From: Streptomyces himalayensis subsp. himalayensis | GTDB lineage: Bacteria; Actinomycetota; Actinomycetes; Streptomycetales; Streptomycetaceae | Length of the DNA: 64,000 nt | Reading direction: 5' to 3' | NCBI RefSeq assembly: GCF_013778455.1 | Contig: NZ_JACEHE010000030.1 | Coordinates: 22,237-86,236, forward strand | Part shown: positions 26,803 to 36,609 of the stretch, one piece after another | Layout of the letters: every line of letters starts with the position of its first letter | Numbering within the stretch: position 1 is the stretch's first letter | The notes under the pieces: generated by a model | Database searches by the model: none | Told to the model about the DNA's origin: nothing | The model's input: only the letters and a program-made list of their open reading frames with translations | Program-made: the position numbers and the translations under genes

Positions 26803-27696
26803 GTGCAGGAACTGGCGATCATTGAGGCGCCGTCCGTGCTCGGGCTGCGGCCGTCCGGTGTCCAGGACCTCCCGGCGGCTTTGCTCGATGCCGGTCTGCT
26901 TGTCCACTCTGGGGCGGTGTGGGCCGGCCGGGTCGAAGCGCCGGCGTACAGCCCGGTGCGGGACGCTGAGACCGGCGTCCTCAACCCCGTCGGCATCGCG
27001 CAGTACTCCGTCCTACTGGCCGACGCGGTCGGCAGCGTCCTCGACGCCGGACGCTTTCCGGTAGTCCTCGGCGGCGACTGCAGCATCCTGCTCGGCAACC
27101 TCCTCGCCCTGCGACGCCGCGGACGTTACGGCCTGCTGTTCCTCGACGGCCACACCGACTTCTACCAGCCGTCCGCGGAGCCGGCCGGCGAGGCGGCCTC
27201 GATGGAACTCGCCCTGGCCACGGGCCGCGGCCCTCGGCTGCTCACCGACCTTGAAGGCCGCGGGCCCCTGCTCCGGGACGAGGATGTCGTCGCCTTCGGC
27301 TTCCGCGACTCCGCGGAGTCCGCCGAGGCCGGGATGCAGCCACTACCGCCACAGCTGCACGCGATCGACCTCGACGGTGTGCGTGCGGTCGGCGCCGCGT
27401 CGGCAGCACGCCACGCGGTCGGCCGACTCACCGGCGGCAAGAGCGCCGGGTACTGGGTTCACCTCGACGTCGACGTCCTGGATGACGCGATCATGCCTGC
27501 CGTCGACTACCGCATCCCCGGAGGGCTGACCTGGTCGGAACTGGAGAGTGTGCTGCGGACGGCGCTGGCAGGCGATCGAGCCGTCGGTCTTGATGTCACG
27601 ATCTTCAACCCCCGTCTCGACCCCGACGGAAGGATCGCAGCCCGCCTCACCGAGTCCCTGCGCCGAGGGCTGTCGGCGCGGACCGACAGAGCCTGA
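26803..27696 (+). CDS. Arginase/agmatinase-family ureohydrolase
   Basis: A 297-residue metalloenzyme of the arginase superfamily, which hydrolyses guanidino compounds using a two-manganese site. The metal motifs are present: GGDCSILLG, LLFLDGHTDFYQP and HLDVDVLDDAIMPAVD. GTG 26803 is chosen because GAAGGG lies six bases upstream; the longer frame from 26761 lacks support. It stands alone, with no arginine-catabolism partners beside it, so whether the substrate is arginine, agmatine, formiminoglutamate or another guanidine cannot be decided. Confidence 0.88.
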   Translation: MQELAIIEAPSVLGLRPSGVQDLPAALLDAGLLVHSGAVWAGRVEAPAYSPVRDAETGVLNPVGIAQYSVLLADAVGSVLDAGRFPVVLGGDCSILLGNLLALRRRGRYGLLFLDGHTDFYQPSAEPAGEAASMELALATGRGPRLLTDLEGRGPLLRDEDVVAFGFRDSAESAEAGMQPLPPQLHAIDLDGVRAVGAASAARHAVGRLTGGKSAGYWVHLDVDVLDDAIMPAVDYRIPGGLTWSELESVLRTALAGDRAVGLDVTIFNPRLDPDGRIAARLTESLRRGLSARTDRA

Positions 27697-27765
27697 GCCG
27701 GAGCCGCCTCAGGCTCTGGGCTCAGCTTCTGCGGTGCGTGCACGCTGGGTGACAAACAAGACAAG

Positions 27766-28209
27766 GTGGTTGAGCTGGGCGACGGTCGCCGTGTGGCCAT
27801 GTACTACGAGCAGGGTCGTGGGCTCGTCGAGCAGCACTACAGCGCTCAGGCACGGGTGTGGAGCAAGCCTCAAGTGCTCTACATGACCCAGACCGACCCC
27901 TGCGCGTCCATCACACTCAAGAACTTCGGCGGTACCGTCGCGGTCATCGCGAATTTCGCCCATTTCTGCACGGACGGCGAGCCTCCGTCGGAGTCCATCG
28001 CAGCGGTGGGCGTCAACAACCTGGAAAAGTGGTATACCCACCTGCTCAAGGGCTTCGACGGCTGGCAGAACGTCAAGGCCTCCAGCGACACGAAGAAGCT
28101 CACGTTCACCTTTCCCTACTCCCAAGGCCTCACTTCCACCGCGGGCGTGACGCAGCTTCGATGGAGCCAGGCAGAGGGCTTCTCCGACCTGGAAGACATC
28201 CCACGCTGA
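27766..28209 (+). CDS. Hypothetical protein, probably exported, start uncertain
   Basis: A 147-residue protein from GTG 27766 that I do not recognise. It has well-conserved-looking stretches (VLYMTQTDPCASITLKNFGG, NNLEKWYTHLLKGFDGW) and ordinary codon usage, so it is likely real. The frame is open upstream through a GACTLGDKQDK stretch, which resembles the region just after a lipobox cysteine, but no complete signal peptide can be read; the true N-terminus may have been lost. It follows the arginase-family gene on the same strand by 69 bases. Confidence 0.5.
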   Translation: MVELGDGRRVAMYYEQGRGLVEQHYSAQARVWSKPQVLYMTQTDPCASITLKNFGGTVAVIANFAHFCTDGEPPSESIAAVGVNNLEKWYTHLLKGFDGWQNVKASSDTKKLTFTFPYSQGLTSTAGVTQLRWSQAEGFSDLEDIPR

Positions 28210-28753
28210 GTCACCTCCTGGCCTGGCCAGCAGGTGCAGAACACCCTGGACTCAACACCTGTCGCCGTGTCGGTGTCGAGGAAGGCCTGGCCGCATTGAT
28301 CCCTCCGCTGCCCGATCGCCCGGGGAATCATGGGGAACGGCAGTCACCGGGGGGAATGGGCAGCAGAAACGCTCTGCCGAGGGGTGAATCGCGCCAACTT
28401 GCGGCTGCGGGGACAGCGCCCTCGAACCACGCTCTGCATGGCGTGACAGGGCCGATCCCGCGCAGCGCTGCGGCCGGCGCACCCAGCGGCCGGGGCGCTG
28501 CGCTGCCCTGTAAGCCGCTCTCCTGCCGTCCGCCTCACCTCGCTGAACGCTGAGGATGATCGCTCCGCTGTCGCAGGTGGCACGAACATGCGCGATCCGC
28601 GTTCCCTACCATCTGGTCGAGGCCCAGCACCACTACAACCGCACGTACGCGGCGCTCACCAGCACCTACCCGGGGAACAGCGCAGTGCTGCGCCGCCCGC
28701 CGTCTCCTGCGGGCGCCTCGCGCCGCCTGGTCGCGGACGATCGTCCGGTCCCG
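28210..28753. other. Non-coding or decayed stretch
   Basis: About 540 bases between the hypothetical gene and the Bax-inhibitor-like gene. Frames are open here by G+C bias, but none has a ribosome site with a recognisable product. Nothing further is supported. Confidence 0.4.
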
Positions 28754-29680
28754 TCAGTCGCCACCGCCCCCGTCACCACCGCCTCCGTCACCGCCGTCAC
28801 CGTCGTCGCCGTCGCTGACCATCAGCCACGCCAGGAGACGCAGCATCTCCACGTAGAGCCACACCAGGGTCACGGTGAGGCCGAAGGCCGCCAGCCAGGA
28901 CTCCTCGCGCGGAGCGCCGTAGGCAATGCCGTCCTCGACCTCCTTGAAGTCCAGGGCGAGGAAGCAGGCACCGAGGATGATGCCGATGACGCCGAACAGG
29001 ATGCCGAGGCCACCGCTGCGGAAGCCGAGACCGTCACCGCCGCCGAAGACGGCGAACAGCAGGTCAACCACCATCAGCAGCAGGAAGCCCATCGCGGCCG
29101 CCATCACGAAGCCGTAGAAGCGGCGCGTGACGCGGATCCAGCGCATCTTGTACGCGACCAGCACACCGGCGAAGACCGCCATCGTGCCGAGCACGGTCTG
29201 GGCGACGACACCGTCCGCGATGTACGTCGACACGGCGCTGGAGATCACACCGAGGAATACGCCCTCGAACGCGGCGTACGCCAGGATCAGCGCCGGCGAG
29301 GCCTTGCGCTTGAAGGACTGCACGAGCACCAGCACGAACGCCACAAGTGCGGCCCCGATGGCGACGCCGTACGACTCGCCGATGTTGGCGGGGTCAACGG
29401 GCAGGAGCACCCACGACAGGACGGCCGTGAGCACGACCGTACCGAGCGTCATGGCGGTGCGCGCCACGACGTCGTCCAGGGTCACCATGCCGGTGCGAGC
29501 GGACGCCGGTGGCCGCGGGCCCGACGGGGCGTAGGGGTGCGTGGCATACGCGCTGCCCGCGCCTTGGGCATGCGGCTCGGATCCGGCGGCGGGGCCCCCG
29601 GGCTGCGGCCCGGTGTTGAAGCCCGCGTAGCCGTTGTCGCGGCTGAACCCCCGTCGCAAGGCCGGGTTGGTGCTCCGCAT
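28754..29680 (-). CDS. Bax inhibitor-1/YccA-family membrane protein
   Basis: A 308-residue integral membrane protein. After a soluble Pro/Gly-rich N-terminus of about 65 residues, seven membrane segments follow, with the family phrases YAAFEGVFLGVISS and FYGFVMAAAMGF and a charged-tipped last helix. The C-terminus is a run of Asp and Gly. The family is linked to membrane calcium leak and stress tolerance in other bacteria, but a role here is not known. GAGGAG stands before ATG 29680. It is monocistronic. Confidence 0.9.
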   Translation of the reverse strand: MRSTNPALRRGFSRDNGYAGFNTGPQPGGPAAGSEPHAQGAGSAYATHPYAPSGPRPPASARTGMVTLDDVVARTAMTLGTVVLTAVLSWVLLPVDPANIGESYGVAIGAALVAFVLVLVQSFKRKASPALILAYAAFEGVFLGVISSAVSTYIADGVVAQTVLGTMAVFAGVLVAYKMRWIRVTRRFYGFVMAAAMGFLLLMVVDLLFAVFGGGDGLGFRSGGLGILFGVIGIILGACFLALDFKEVEDGIAYGAPREESWLAAFGLTVTLVWLYVEMLRLLAWLMVSDGDDGDGGDGGGGDGGGGD

Positions 29681-30436
29681 CTCACTCCTCTAGGGCCCCC
29701 TGCGCGGCCTTTACACAACAGTAATGCGAGCCTGTTTGTCGTGAGGTGGGCGGTGCGCGACTGTTCCAGGACGGACGTGCATCCGACGCCGGGAAGGGCC
29801 TGCCCCGCAGTGCCGTGCGGGGTGGTGGACCGGCCCGCAGATCCAGTGTCTATGGGCCATGTGTGGGCTATGGGCCATGTGTGGGGCCAGTCGGGGCGCC
29901 GACGGCGTGCCGTAGGTCATAGCCGCAGGCCAACGGCAGGGCTGCGAGCCCAGCCACGGGAAATTCCTCGCCTATCGGATCCAGCGGCAGAGGCTATGCC
30001 ACCTATCAGGCTCAACACGGTGCTCATGATCTTGGCAAAGCAGGCCGCGGGGGAAGGGAACGCTGCACACATGTCTGGCGCAGAAGCCGAGCACCACAGG
30101 CCTACGCGAACACGCAGGTCAGTGTCTTGCCAGGTCAGCCCCCATCCGGTTACGCGATCTTCCAAACTGGTGCGGTGTCCCACCCCCGACAGGGGCTCTG
30201 GGCTCTCGGCATTGGCATCGCCACGTCAGGCCGAGTTTTCTTCACCACGAGCTGCCTCGGACGCGGTCACAGCCTGGCGTGCCAGTCCCGCTCCAGATCG
30301 CCTGTGTCGATACGCTGCGAAGACGTCCACCCTGGCGTCCCCTTGATAACGCGTACGCACAAGGGAATGCCGCCCGGTGGCGGCTCTTGACGTCGGCCGG
30401 GATGGCGCAGCTGCCGGATGCAGGAAGAGGTGTGGC
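29681..30436. other. Intergenic region with an 18-bp tandem repeat
   Basis: About 755 bases with no supported gene. It contains the promoter of the Bax-inhibitor-like gene and, at 29850-29885, two perfect tandem copies of CTATGGGCCATGTGTGGG. Open frames crossing it are explained by base composition. Confidence 0.45.
29850..29885. repeat. Two 18-bp tandem repeats
   Basis: The unit CTATGGGCCATGTGTGGG occurs at 29850-29867 and again without a gap at 29868-29885. It lies in an intergenic region with no obvious function. Confidence 0.9.
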
Positions 30437-30907
30437 ATGAGGTCCCCAGGCGTGCACCTACGGGAGATCACCGACGACAACCGGGATGCTGTTCGTGCCC
30501 TCCGCGTACGACGTGACCAGAAGCAGTTCGTCGCCTCCGTGTCCAAGTCGCTCAAGGAGGCGGCAAAGACGCCGGAGGCCAATCCCTGGTACCGCGCCCT
30601 GTACCGTGGCGACGAGCCGGTCGGCTTCGTGATGCTGTCGTGGAAACCGCCGGCTGGTCCTTTCAAAGGACGGCACTTCCTCTGGCGCCTCCTCATCGAC
30701 AAGCGGTACCAGAGGCGAGGGATCGGCCGAGAGGCGCTCACGCAGATCGTTGCCCTGGTTCGCGCGGACGGCGCCACCGAGCTGCTGACCAGCTACGAAC
30801 CCGGCGACGGCGAACCGTGGCCCTTCTACCAGAAGTTCGGGTTCGAGCCCACCGGGGAGATCGACGACGGTGAGATCGTTCTGCGGCTCACCTTGCCCGC
30901 TCGGTGA
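30437..30907 (+). CDS. GNAT acetyltransferase, spermidine/spermine acetyltransferase-like
   Basis: A 156-residue N-acetyltransferase. The acetyl-CoA loop appears as IDKRYQRRGIGREALTQIV, and the C-terminal strand-helix pair as YQKFGFEPTGEIDDGEIV. The opening (REITDDNRDAVRALRV and the phrase GFVMLSW) and length are like BltD/SpeG-type polyamine acetyltransferases. ATG 30437 follows AGGAAGAGG. It stands alone, so the acceptor substrate is only suggested by similarity to the family as I recall it. Confidence 0.85.
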   Translation: MRSPGVHLREITDDNRDAVRALRVRRDQKQFVASVSKSLKEAAKTPEANPWYRALYRGDEPVGFVMLSWKPPAGPFKGRHFLWRLLIDKRYQRRGIGREALTQIVALVRADGATELLTSYEPGDGEPWPFYQKFGFEPTGEIDDGEIVLRLTLPAR

Positions 30908-31235
30908 GTTCATTCGGGAAGCCGCGGACGGTTTTGCCCTCCGGTGGTCACATGACAAGAAGCTGGTGGGCAGTCTGGAAGTCGATGCCCACCAGGTTCA
31001 TGTCCCCCTCACTGATCGTTCCAGAATGACTTTGCGGAGTCGGCGGAGGAAGATGATGCCGCATGCCGGCAGCGACAGCGACAGTGCGTCCTACTCGCGA
31101 TCCTGCCGTGGGGCGCTTTCGATACCCGCGTGTGGGGGAGTGTCCGAACCCTTAGAGAGCCGGCCTGCGGCGGAGCGGCCGAACTGGAGATGCCGCACGT
31201 CATGCGGTGTGCCCTCGCGCGTATGGCATCTTCCT

Positions 31236-31973
31236 TCACTCGGCTGGTGCCGCCAGGCGGAATCCAACGCCGATGGCTGCCAAGTCCCTCTCGTAGGCGC
31301 CGTGTCGGCGGGCACACCGGGCCAGGTCCCGGTCGTGGCGGAACGAGCCGCCTCGGGTGACGTGTGGATCGTAGGCCCAGTCCTCGGTGCTCGGCACCTC
31401 GGCGGGGGCGCCGGGGTAGGGGGCGTAGAGGGTGGAGGTCCACTCGTCGGCGTTGCCCGCCATGTCCAGCACGCCGAACGGGCTGGCGCCGTCGGGGAAT
31501 GAGCCGACCGGCGTCGTGGTGCCGATGCCGAGGTCCACCAGATTGGCCAGGCCGGTGCGGTACTGATCGCCCCAGGGGAACTCCCGGGCGTCGTCGCCAC
31601 GGGCGGCGCGTTCCCACTCGTCCTCCGTGGGCAGTCGCACCTTGAAGCCACCGAGTTGTTGGCCGAGCCACTGGCAGTAGGCCGTTGCCGCGTCCCAGGT
31701 GACTCCGATGACAGGGTGGTCCGCCGGTGCATGCGGGACCCGTATGCCGGTGGCCTCCACGAAGAGTGCCCACTGGCCGACAGTGACCGGGGTGCGGGCG
31801 ATCCGGAATGCCGGGAGGTGGATTTCTGCGCGCGGGGCTTCCTTTCTGTACCACTCCACCGGCACCCCGGTGTCGCGATAGCGGTGGGCCACTTCCGCCA
31901 CGTCGTCAGTCGGCGTGCCCCGGCGCAGCAACCCTGCTGGGACCTCGACCCAGTCCACCTGCTCCACCCGCAA
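31236..31973 (-). CDS. SUMF1/formylglycine-generating-enzyme-family protein
   Basis: 245 residues with the whole SUMF1 fold: PVTVGQWALFVEATG, HPVIGVTWDAATAYCQWLG, LPTEDEWERAARG, MAGNADEWTSTLY and RGGSFRHD near the end. True formylglycine-generating enzymes use a cysteine pair near the C-terminus; here only one candidate Cys (in LARCARRH) is obvious, and no sulfatase gene is adjacent, so another SUMF1-type role (such as ergothioneine-like or regulatory proteins) is possible. The start is a TTG at 31973 four bases after GAGGAGGA; GTG 31967 is an alternative. Confidence 0.85.
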   Translation of the reverse strand: MRVEQVDWVEVPAGLLRRGTPTDDVAEVAHRYRDTGVPVEWYRKEAPRAEIHLPAFRIARTPVTVGQWALFVEATGIRVPHAPADHPVIGVTWDAATAYCQWLGQQLGGFKVRLPTEDEWERAARGDDAREFPWGDQYRTGLANLVDLGIGTTTPVGSFPDGASPFGVLDMAGNADEWTSTLYAPYPGAPAEVPSTEDWAYDPHVTRGGSFRHDRDLARCARRHGAYERDLAAIGVGFRLAAPAE

Positions 31974-32229
31974 GGCTCCTCCTCAGCTCGATTGAAGAGT
32001 TCTCATGATCACCCCGGCGGCCGAGGCGAACATCGGCCGATGGACCCACCCCGACGGCGACCTTGGAACCAGGACCTCGAAGCCGCCTCACCTGTGCTCG
32101 GGTATGGCGAGCGAACTTGCCGGGGCGGCCCGGTTCGGCGGCGGCGTGCTCGCCGACGACCCGGCCCGGCGGCGGAAGGTCGCCGTGGGCTGCTATGCGA
32201 CCATGGCCGGTCTCGGTGCGGCGACCGTC

Positions 32230-32640
32230 GCGATACCGGCCGATCTCGTGGGCGCGCTGTTCCGCACCTCCTCCAACCCCCGCTTCCAGCCCTGCAACAC
32301 CGACCGCTACCGCTGGTGGGAGGGCGACGGCATGGTGTGCGGCATCTGCCTGCGCGAGGGCAAGGCCGCCTACCGCACCCGCTGGGTCGCCACCGACTCG
32401 ATGAAGGTCGAGGTGGAGGCCGGGGAAGCGATCTACAGCGGCTTGGTCAACGGCGGCACCCCGAGCCGGGTGCCGGAGGGCACCCCGCCCGCCAGGAACG
32501 TGGCCAAATCAACACCGGCATCTTCGACGACCACTTGACCGTCTACGCAGCCGGCTCGACGATCCGCTTGGCTACGGTCAACCGACCCCAGAGTGACGTG
32601 CCGACGACATCGGGCGGCTTGGTCGAGAGCCTCAGCAGCG
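32230..32640 (+). pseudogene. Carotenoid oxygenase (RPE65-family) fragment, frameshifted
   Basis: A piece of the N-terminal blade of an RPE65-type carotenoid cleavage oxygenase is visible: PADLVGALFRTSSNPRFQP, RWWEGDGMVCGICLREGKAAYRTRWV and the region before PARNVA. A frameshift near 32505 moves the expected continuation (NTGIFDDHLTVYAAGSTIRLA) to another frame. The rest of the roughly 450-residue enzyme, including most iron-binding histidines, is gone. Sequence before 32230 is unrelated. A dead gene. Confidence 0.6.
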
Positions 32641-32744
32641 AGTCGGCCATCGTCTTCAGCACCAGCACCAGCACCAGCTCCGTCGCCGCTTGCGCCCGGC
32701 GTGACAGCCGGACAGCGACCCTGGCAGACCTGACAGGTACTGAT

Positions 32745-33431
32745 TCACGCGTTCTTGGTCGCGGTCACGTACCGTGTCCACGGCCTGATCTCGGTGAACT
32801 CCAGCCCGGAGAAGCCGAGTTCGCGGAGCGGGACGGCAAGGAGCCGGACGTCGGTGTCAGTGAACGGGTCGACGCTGGGATGCCCCTCCGGACCGGGTGC
32901 CCGGTGGAGGGTGAGGCGACCCAACAGACGCGCCAGCCTCGGCGCCATCTGTCCCGTCGGGTACACGTCGGCGATCAGCAGCCGCCCACCCGGCCGCAGG
33001 ACCCGGTGCATCTGCTCGAGTGCCGCCGCCCGTTTCTTAGGCGGGATGTGGTGGACGACGAAGGTCGAGGTGACCACGGAGAAAGCGGCGTCGGGCACGC
33101 CCAGGGCCTGGGCCGCCGCCACCTCGAAGTGGCAGTTTGGCGCGTTGCCCGCGCGGCTGCGGGCGTAGTCGATCATCGGCTGCGAGGGGTCGACACCGAC
33201 GACCTCGCCCCGCGGTCCGACGATCTCGGCGAGCCGGCGGGCGAAGTGCCCGGGTCCGCACCCGACGTCGAGCACCCGGTCCCCAGCCGCGGCGCCGCTG
33301 GCCGCGGCCATGGTCGCATCCAGTGACCCGCGTCGCCCGGCGAAGAGCACAGCGAGGAAGGCGTTGTACAACCGCACATGGGTGATGAGCGCCCCGGGTT
33401 CCTCATGCTGTGCCGCCTTGTGGCCGTGCAT
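32745..33431 (-). CDS. Class I SAM-dependent methyltransferase (UbiE-like)
   Basis: A 228-residue methyltransferase with motif I VLDVGCGPGHFARRLAE, the acidic residue ending strand 2 in VVGVDPSQPMIDYAR, motif post-I AAQALGVPDAAFSVVTSTFVVHHI and motif III RVLRPGGRLLIADVY. AAGGAGG lies six bases before ATG 33431. It is isolated between a dead carotenoid oxygenase fragment and a kinase-fold gene, so no pathway can be proposed. Confidence 0.9.
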   Translation of the reverse strand: MHGHKAAQHEEPGALITHVRLYNAFLAVLFAGRRGSLDATMAAASGAAAGDRVLDVGCGPGHFARRLAEIVGPRGEVVGVDPSQPMIDYARSRAGNAPNCHFEVAAAQALGVPDAAFSVVTSTFVVHHIPPKKRAAALEQMHRVLRPGGRLLIADVYPTGQMAPRLARLLGRLTLHRAPGPEGHPSVDPFTDTDVRLLAVPLRELGFSGLEFTEIRPWTRYVTATKNA

Positions 33432-33807
33432 CGGGCCTCCTTACACATCGGCTGCACACCGGCGCCCGGCACACTCCCACCGTATCCGTGAAGCCGCGGC
33501 TACGCCCGCACGGGCGGTGGCATGTCGACACCGATACGCTCCCGCACCATCTGATCACAGCATCGCCGGGCGAGAGCTGTTGGCGCCGCGCTGGTCGCAA
33601 CCGCAGCCAACGAAGCCCGTGCCGCAAAGTGCGAAGCCGCGGGGCTTTTCGTGATCAATGTCGATGTGAATTGGTGTCACTGGTCGCTGCGGCAGCCGTC
33701 AGGACCCCAGGGATCATCGCCCTCGATGTGAGAGGGTGGCGGCAGTTCCTGCCCGGGTGTTCGTTGAAGCGGTTGCACGAGAGGCGGGTGCCCGGCTGGA
33801 GGCATAG
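33432..33807. other. Intergenic region, nothing recognised
   Basis: About 375 bases between the divergent methyltransferase and kinase-fold genes. No supported gene or repeat; it must carry the two promoters. Confidence 0.4.
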
Positions 33808-34962
33808 GTGAAGAGCCCTGACATGTCCCGCGGTGCTCGTCTGGCCGCCCACGGTGCCGTTTCCACATCGCTCGCGCTATGCAGTGATCGCAGACTGCAC
33901 GAGCTCGTGGACGCCGCCACACCGATCGGTTCCGGCATCGGCGGGAAGACAGTACTGCTGGAGGTCGACGGAACCTCGGTCTTCGTCAAGCAGGTACGCC
34001 TGACCGATCTGGAGCGACGGCCGGAGAACGTTCACTCCACGGCCAATTTGTTCGGACTGCCCGTCTTCTGCCAGTACGGTATCGGCAGTATCGGGGCCGC
34101 GGGGTTCGGAGCCTGGCGGGAGTTGGCCGTGCACACCATGACGACGAACTGGGTGATCGCGGGAGACTACGAGGGTTTCCCCCTGATGTACCACTGGCGG
34201 GTGCTACCAGACTCTGGCCAGCCACCTCCCGAGGAACTGGCCGATGTGGAACGAGCTGTCGCCTACTGGGGAGGCGGATCGGGGGTACGCCGCCGGATCG
34301 AGGCTCTCCAGCAGTCCTCGGCGAGCCTCATGCTGTTCCTGGAGTACATCCCGCAGAACCTGCACGACTGGTTGGGCGTCCAGATCGGGGCCGGTGACGA
34401 GGTGGCCGAGCGGGCCTGCGCCATGGTGGACAACGAGCTGAAAGCCGGCATCTCGTTCATGAACGCCCGCGGGCTGCTGCACTTCGACGCCCACTTCGAG
34501 AACATCCTGACCGACGGCCACCGCCTGTACTTCGCGGACTACGGTCTCGCGATCTTCTCCCGCTTCGACCTGTCGCCGCACGAGGTCGGCTTCTACGAGC
34601 GGCACCGGAGCTACGACCGCTGCTACACGGCCTCGTACCTGGTGCACTGGCTGGTCACGACCCTGTACGGGTACGGGTGGGACGACCGCGACGTGCTGGT
34701 GCGCGCCTGCGCCGAGGGTAAACGCCCCACCGGAATCCCGGAGGCAGCAGCGGCGATCCTCACCCGCTATGCACCACTCGCCATGGTGATGTGGGACTTC
34801 TTCCGCAAACTCCAGGAGGAGAGCAGGGAGACCCCGTACCCGCTGGAGGCGATCCGCCGGATCGGACAGCAGGACAGCCTGCCTGATGCGGCGACGAGGT
34901 CATCGGAAGGAAAGCCGCGCGACTCGTACACAGGATCGCGTCTCGCTCAAACGTGTGAGTGA
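33808..34962 (+). CDS. Protein-kinase-fold protein (aminoglycoside-phosphotransferase/kinase-like)
   Basis: 384 residues with a divergent kinase core. The ATP-binding lysine is in TSVFVKQVRL, the catalytic loop reads LLHFDAHFENIL (HxDxxxxN) and the metal motif is FADYGLA in place of DFG. No membrane segment or ligand domain follows, unlike Hanks-type sensor kinases. It could phosphorylate a protein or a small molecule such as an antibiotic. GTG 33808 is the annotated start; ATG 33823 is a possible alternative. No operon partners. Confidence 0.75.
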   Translation: MKSPDMSRGARLAAHGAVSTSLALCSDRRLHELVDAATPIGSGIGGKTVLLEVDGTSVFVKQVRLTDLERRPENVHSTANLFGLPVFCQYGIGSIGAAGFGAWRELAVHTMTTNWVIAGDYEGFPLMYHWRVLPDSGQPPPEELADVERAVAYWGGGSGVRRRIEALQQSSASLMLFLEYIPQNLHDWLGVQIGAGDEVAERACAMVDNELKAGISFMNARGLLHFDAHFENILTDGHRLYFADYGLAIFSRFDLSPHEVGFYERHRSYDRCYTASYLVHWLVTTLYGYGWDDRDVLVRACAEGKRPTGIPEAAAAILTRYAPLAMVMWDFFRKLQEESRETPYPLEAIRRIGQQDSLPDAATRSSEGKPRDSYTGSRLAQTCE

Positions 34963-35360
34963 GGAACTTGGAGATGGTGGGTGGTCATCGACAGGTGACG
35001 CGAGCGTGTACTCCACGATGCCCAGCCCCTCACGGACGACCTCACAATGCTGGGGTGGTCGGTTCGCATCCGGACCGTGGCCGGGAACTTCATCGGCATC
35101 GCAGAACCGCCGACAGCCGGCAGTGTCGATCGTCAAGCCTGTCGTCGCGACCAGCGCCTCGCCGAGGGCACTGCCGAATCATGGCCGCGCGTTGCAGTCG
35201 AAGGCACCCGTGGGCAGATCCAGTTCTCCCGCACGCCAGGCATCAGCGTTTGCCCGCCCTGCATGGACTCGCCATGGCGGGCCTTGCCGGCGGCGGCCAT
35301 TGCGCAGTGCGGTTGCCGGCGCCGGCCGAACGCCTCGGCGTGCTGGGTAAGTCCAGTGCC
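34963..35360. other. Intergenic region, nothing recognised
   Basis: About 400 bases between the kinase-fold gene and the terminator. No frame with a ribosome site and recognisable product was found. Confidence 0.4.
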
Positions 35361-35391
35361 AAGAGGGCGCTGCTGGTGGCAGCGCCCTCTT
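35361..35391. terminator. Perfect 13-bp stem-loop terminator
   Basis: AAGAGGGCGCTGC (35361-35373) and its exact complement (35379-35391) flank a TGGTG loop. The hairpin sits 31 bases downstream of the minus-strand ABC-F fragment, whose stop is at 35423, and probably terminated that gene. A short T/A bias on both sides allows bidirectional action. Confidence 0.8.
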
Positions 35392-35422
35392 CGGCTTCGC
35401 GGCACCAGGCCCATCTATTCGT

Positions 35423-35977
35423 TCAGTGCCCGACGGCGACGGCGCCCTCGCGCAGTTCCAGCCGGGAGCCGGTGAACCGTGTCCGCATCCGACGGTCGTG
35501 GGTGACTATCACCAGCGCGCCCGCGTAGTCGGCCAGCGCTACCTCCGACTCCTCCACGAGCGCAGGCGAGAGGTGGTTGGTGGGCGCGTCGAGCAGCAGC
35601 AGGTCCGCCGGCTCACTGACAAGCCGGGCCAGCTCGATTCGGCGCCGCTGCCCGTACGACAGCTCCCCGACGCGCAGCCGCAGCGCCTCCGGGTCGAACA
35701 GACCCAGTGACAGCAGCCGGTCGGCGTGCTCGTCCCGGTCACCGCCGCGGCCGTGGGCGAACGCCTCCAGCACGGTCAGTCCAGGTGGCCACGGCCATTC
35801 CTCCTGCCGTAGATTCCCCACACGCCCGGGAACACTTACCGCACCTGCGTCGGGCAGCAGTTCCCCGGCCAGGACGCGCAGCAGGGTGCTTTTGCCGGCG
35901 CCGTTGGCGCCGGTGACCAGCAGCCGCGCGGCCGGGTCGAGCCGCAGCTGCGGCACATGCAGCCGACCGTCCACCAC
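35423..35977 (-). pseudogene. ABC-F ATPase, C-terminal nucleotide-binding domain only
   Basis: About 185-200 residues of an ABC ATPase with Walker A GANGAGKSTLL, signature LSYGQRRRIELARL, Walker B DLLLLDAPTNHLS and the switch histidine in VIVTHDRR. The phrase APTNHLS before the D-loop marks the ABC-F group (ribosome-protection or self-resistance factors), which have two such domains and about 550 residues. The N-terminal domain and linker are missing; upstream sequence is foreign. ATG 35977 lies within the linker. It may be a remnant of an antibiotic-resistance gene. Confidence 0.7.
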
Positions 35978-36295
35978 AACCCCGTCGAGCTGGGCCGGCT
36001 GGCGCCTTGCCCGGCCTGCCCGCGGTGGCGATACGGGCCGTGAAGGACAGCGCCTGCGGCGGCGGTGTCGTGCAGCGGCATGCGGACGGCACCTTCACCA
36101 GCGGGACGGACGTGTACAACCGCACGACCTCCCGCCGTGCGGTGGTCGACATCGACTCATCCGTGTCGGCCTGGATGCGCGGCAGCGGACATTGTCGCTG
36201 CTCGAACTGGCGGTACGGCCGTACGTGATGACGGGACCGGTCGGCTGAGCAACGCGGAACAGTGAGCCGACGGCCTCGGCAGCCCAGGGACCGAC

Positions 36296-36532
36296 TCACG
36301 CTTGGGTGATCGCCGCCTTGGGCCGTTTGTTCGGCCTGTAGGAGGGGCCGTTCATGAATACCTGGTGGCTCATGTTGATCAGCCTGTCCAGGAGCGATTC
36401 GGCGACGACCGGGTTCGGGAACAGCGGATACCAGTCCTGGGGCGCCTGGTTGGCGGTGATCGCGATCGAGCGGCCCTCGGCGATGCGACGGGAGATCAGC
36501 TCGTAGAGGTCGTCGGCTTGAGTGGACGTCAA
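36296..36532 (-). pseudogene. IstB-like ATPase (IS21 helper), C-terminal fragment
   Basis: 78 residues matching the end of IS21-type IstB: LISRRIAEGRSIAITANQAP, then ESLLDRLINMSHQVFMNGPSYR. The Walker motifs and first two thirds of the protein are absent, so the IS21 copy is dead. Next to further IS debris on the right. Confidence 0.75.
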
Positions 36533-36609
36533 ACCCAGACGCGGTGGACCGGAGAGCGAGACAGACTAGCTTCTGACATCAAAAGCGCGACCGTCGACTC
36601 GCTGGCTGG

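Noticed and set aside
28556..30346. A 596-residue plus-strand frame across the Bax-inhibitor-like gene
   Set aside because: The minus strand encodes a seven-segment membrane protein with a good ribosome site; the plus frame is its shadow plus intergenic sequence.
35040..35110. Possible tRNA because of a GGTTCGCATCC string
   Set aside because: No matching acceptor, D or anticodon stems can be folded around it.
36007..36265. Small plus-strand frames after the ABC-F fragment
   Set aside because: Some phrases look protein-like, but frames conflict with each other, there is no ribosome site, and no family could be recognised.
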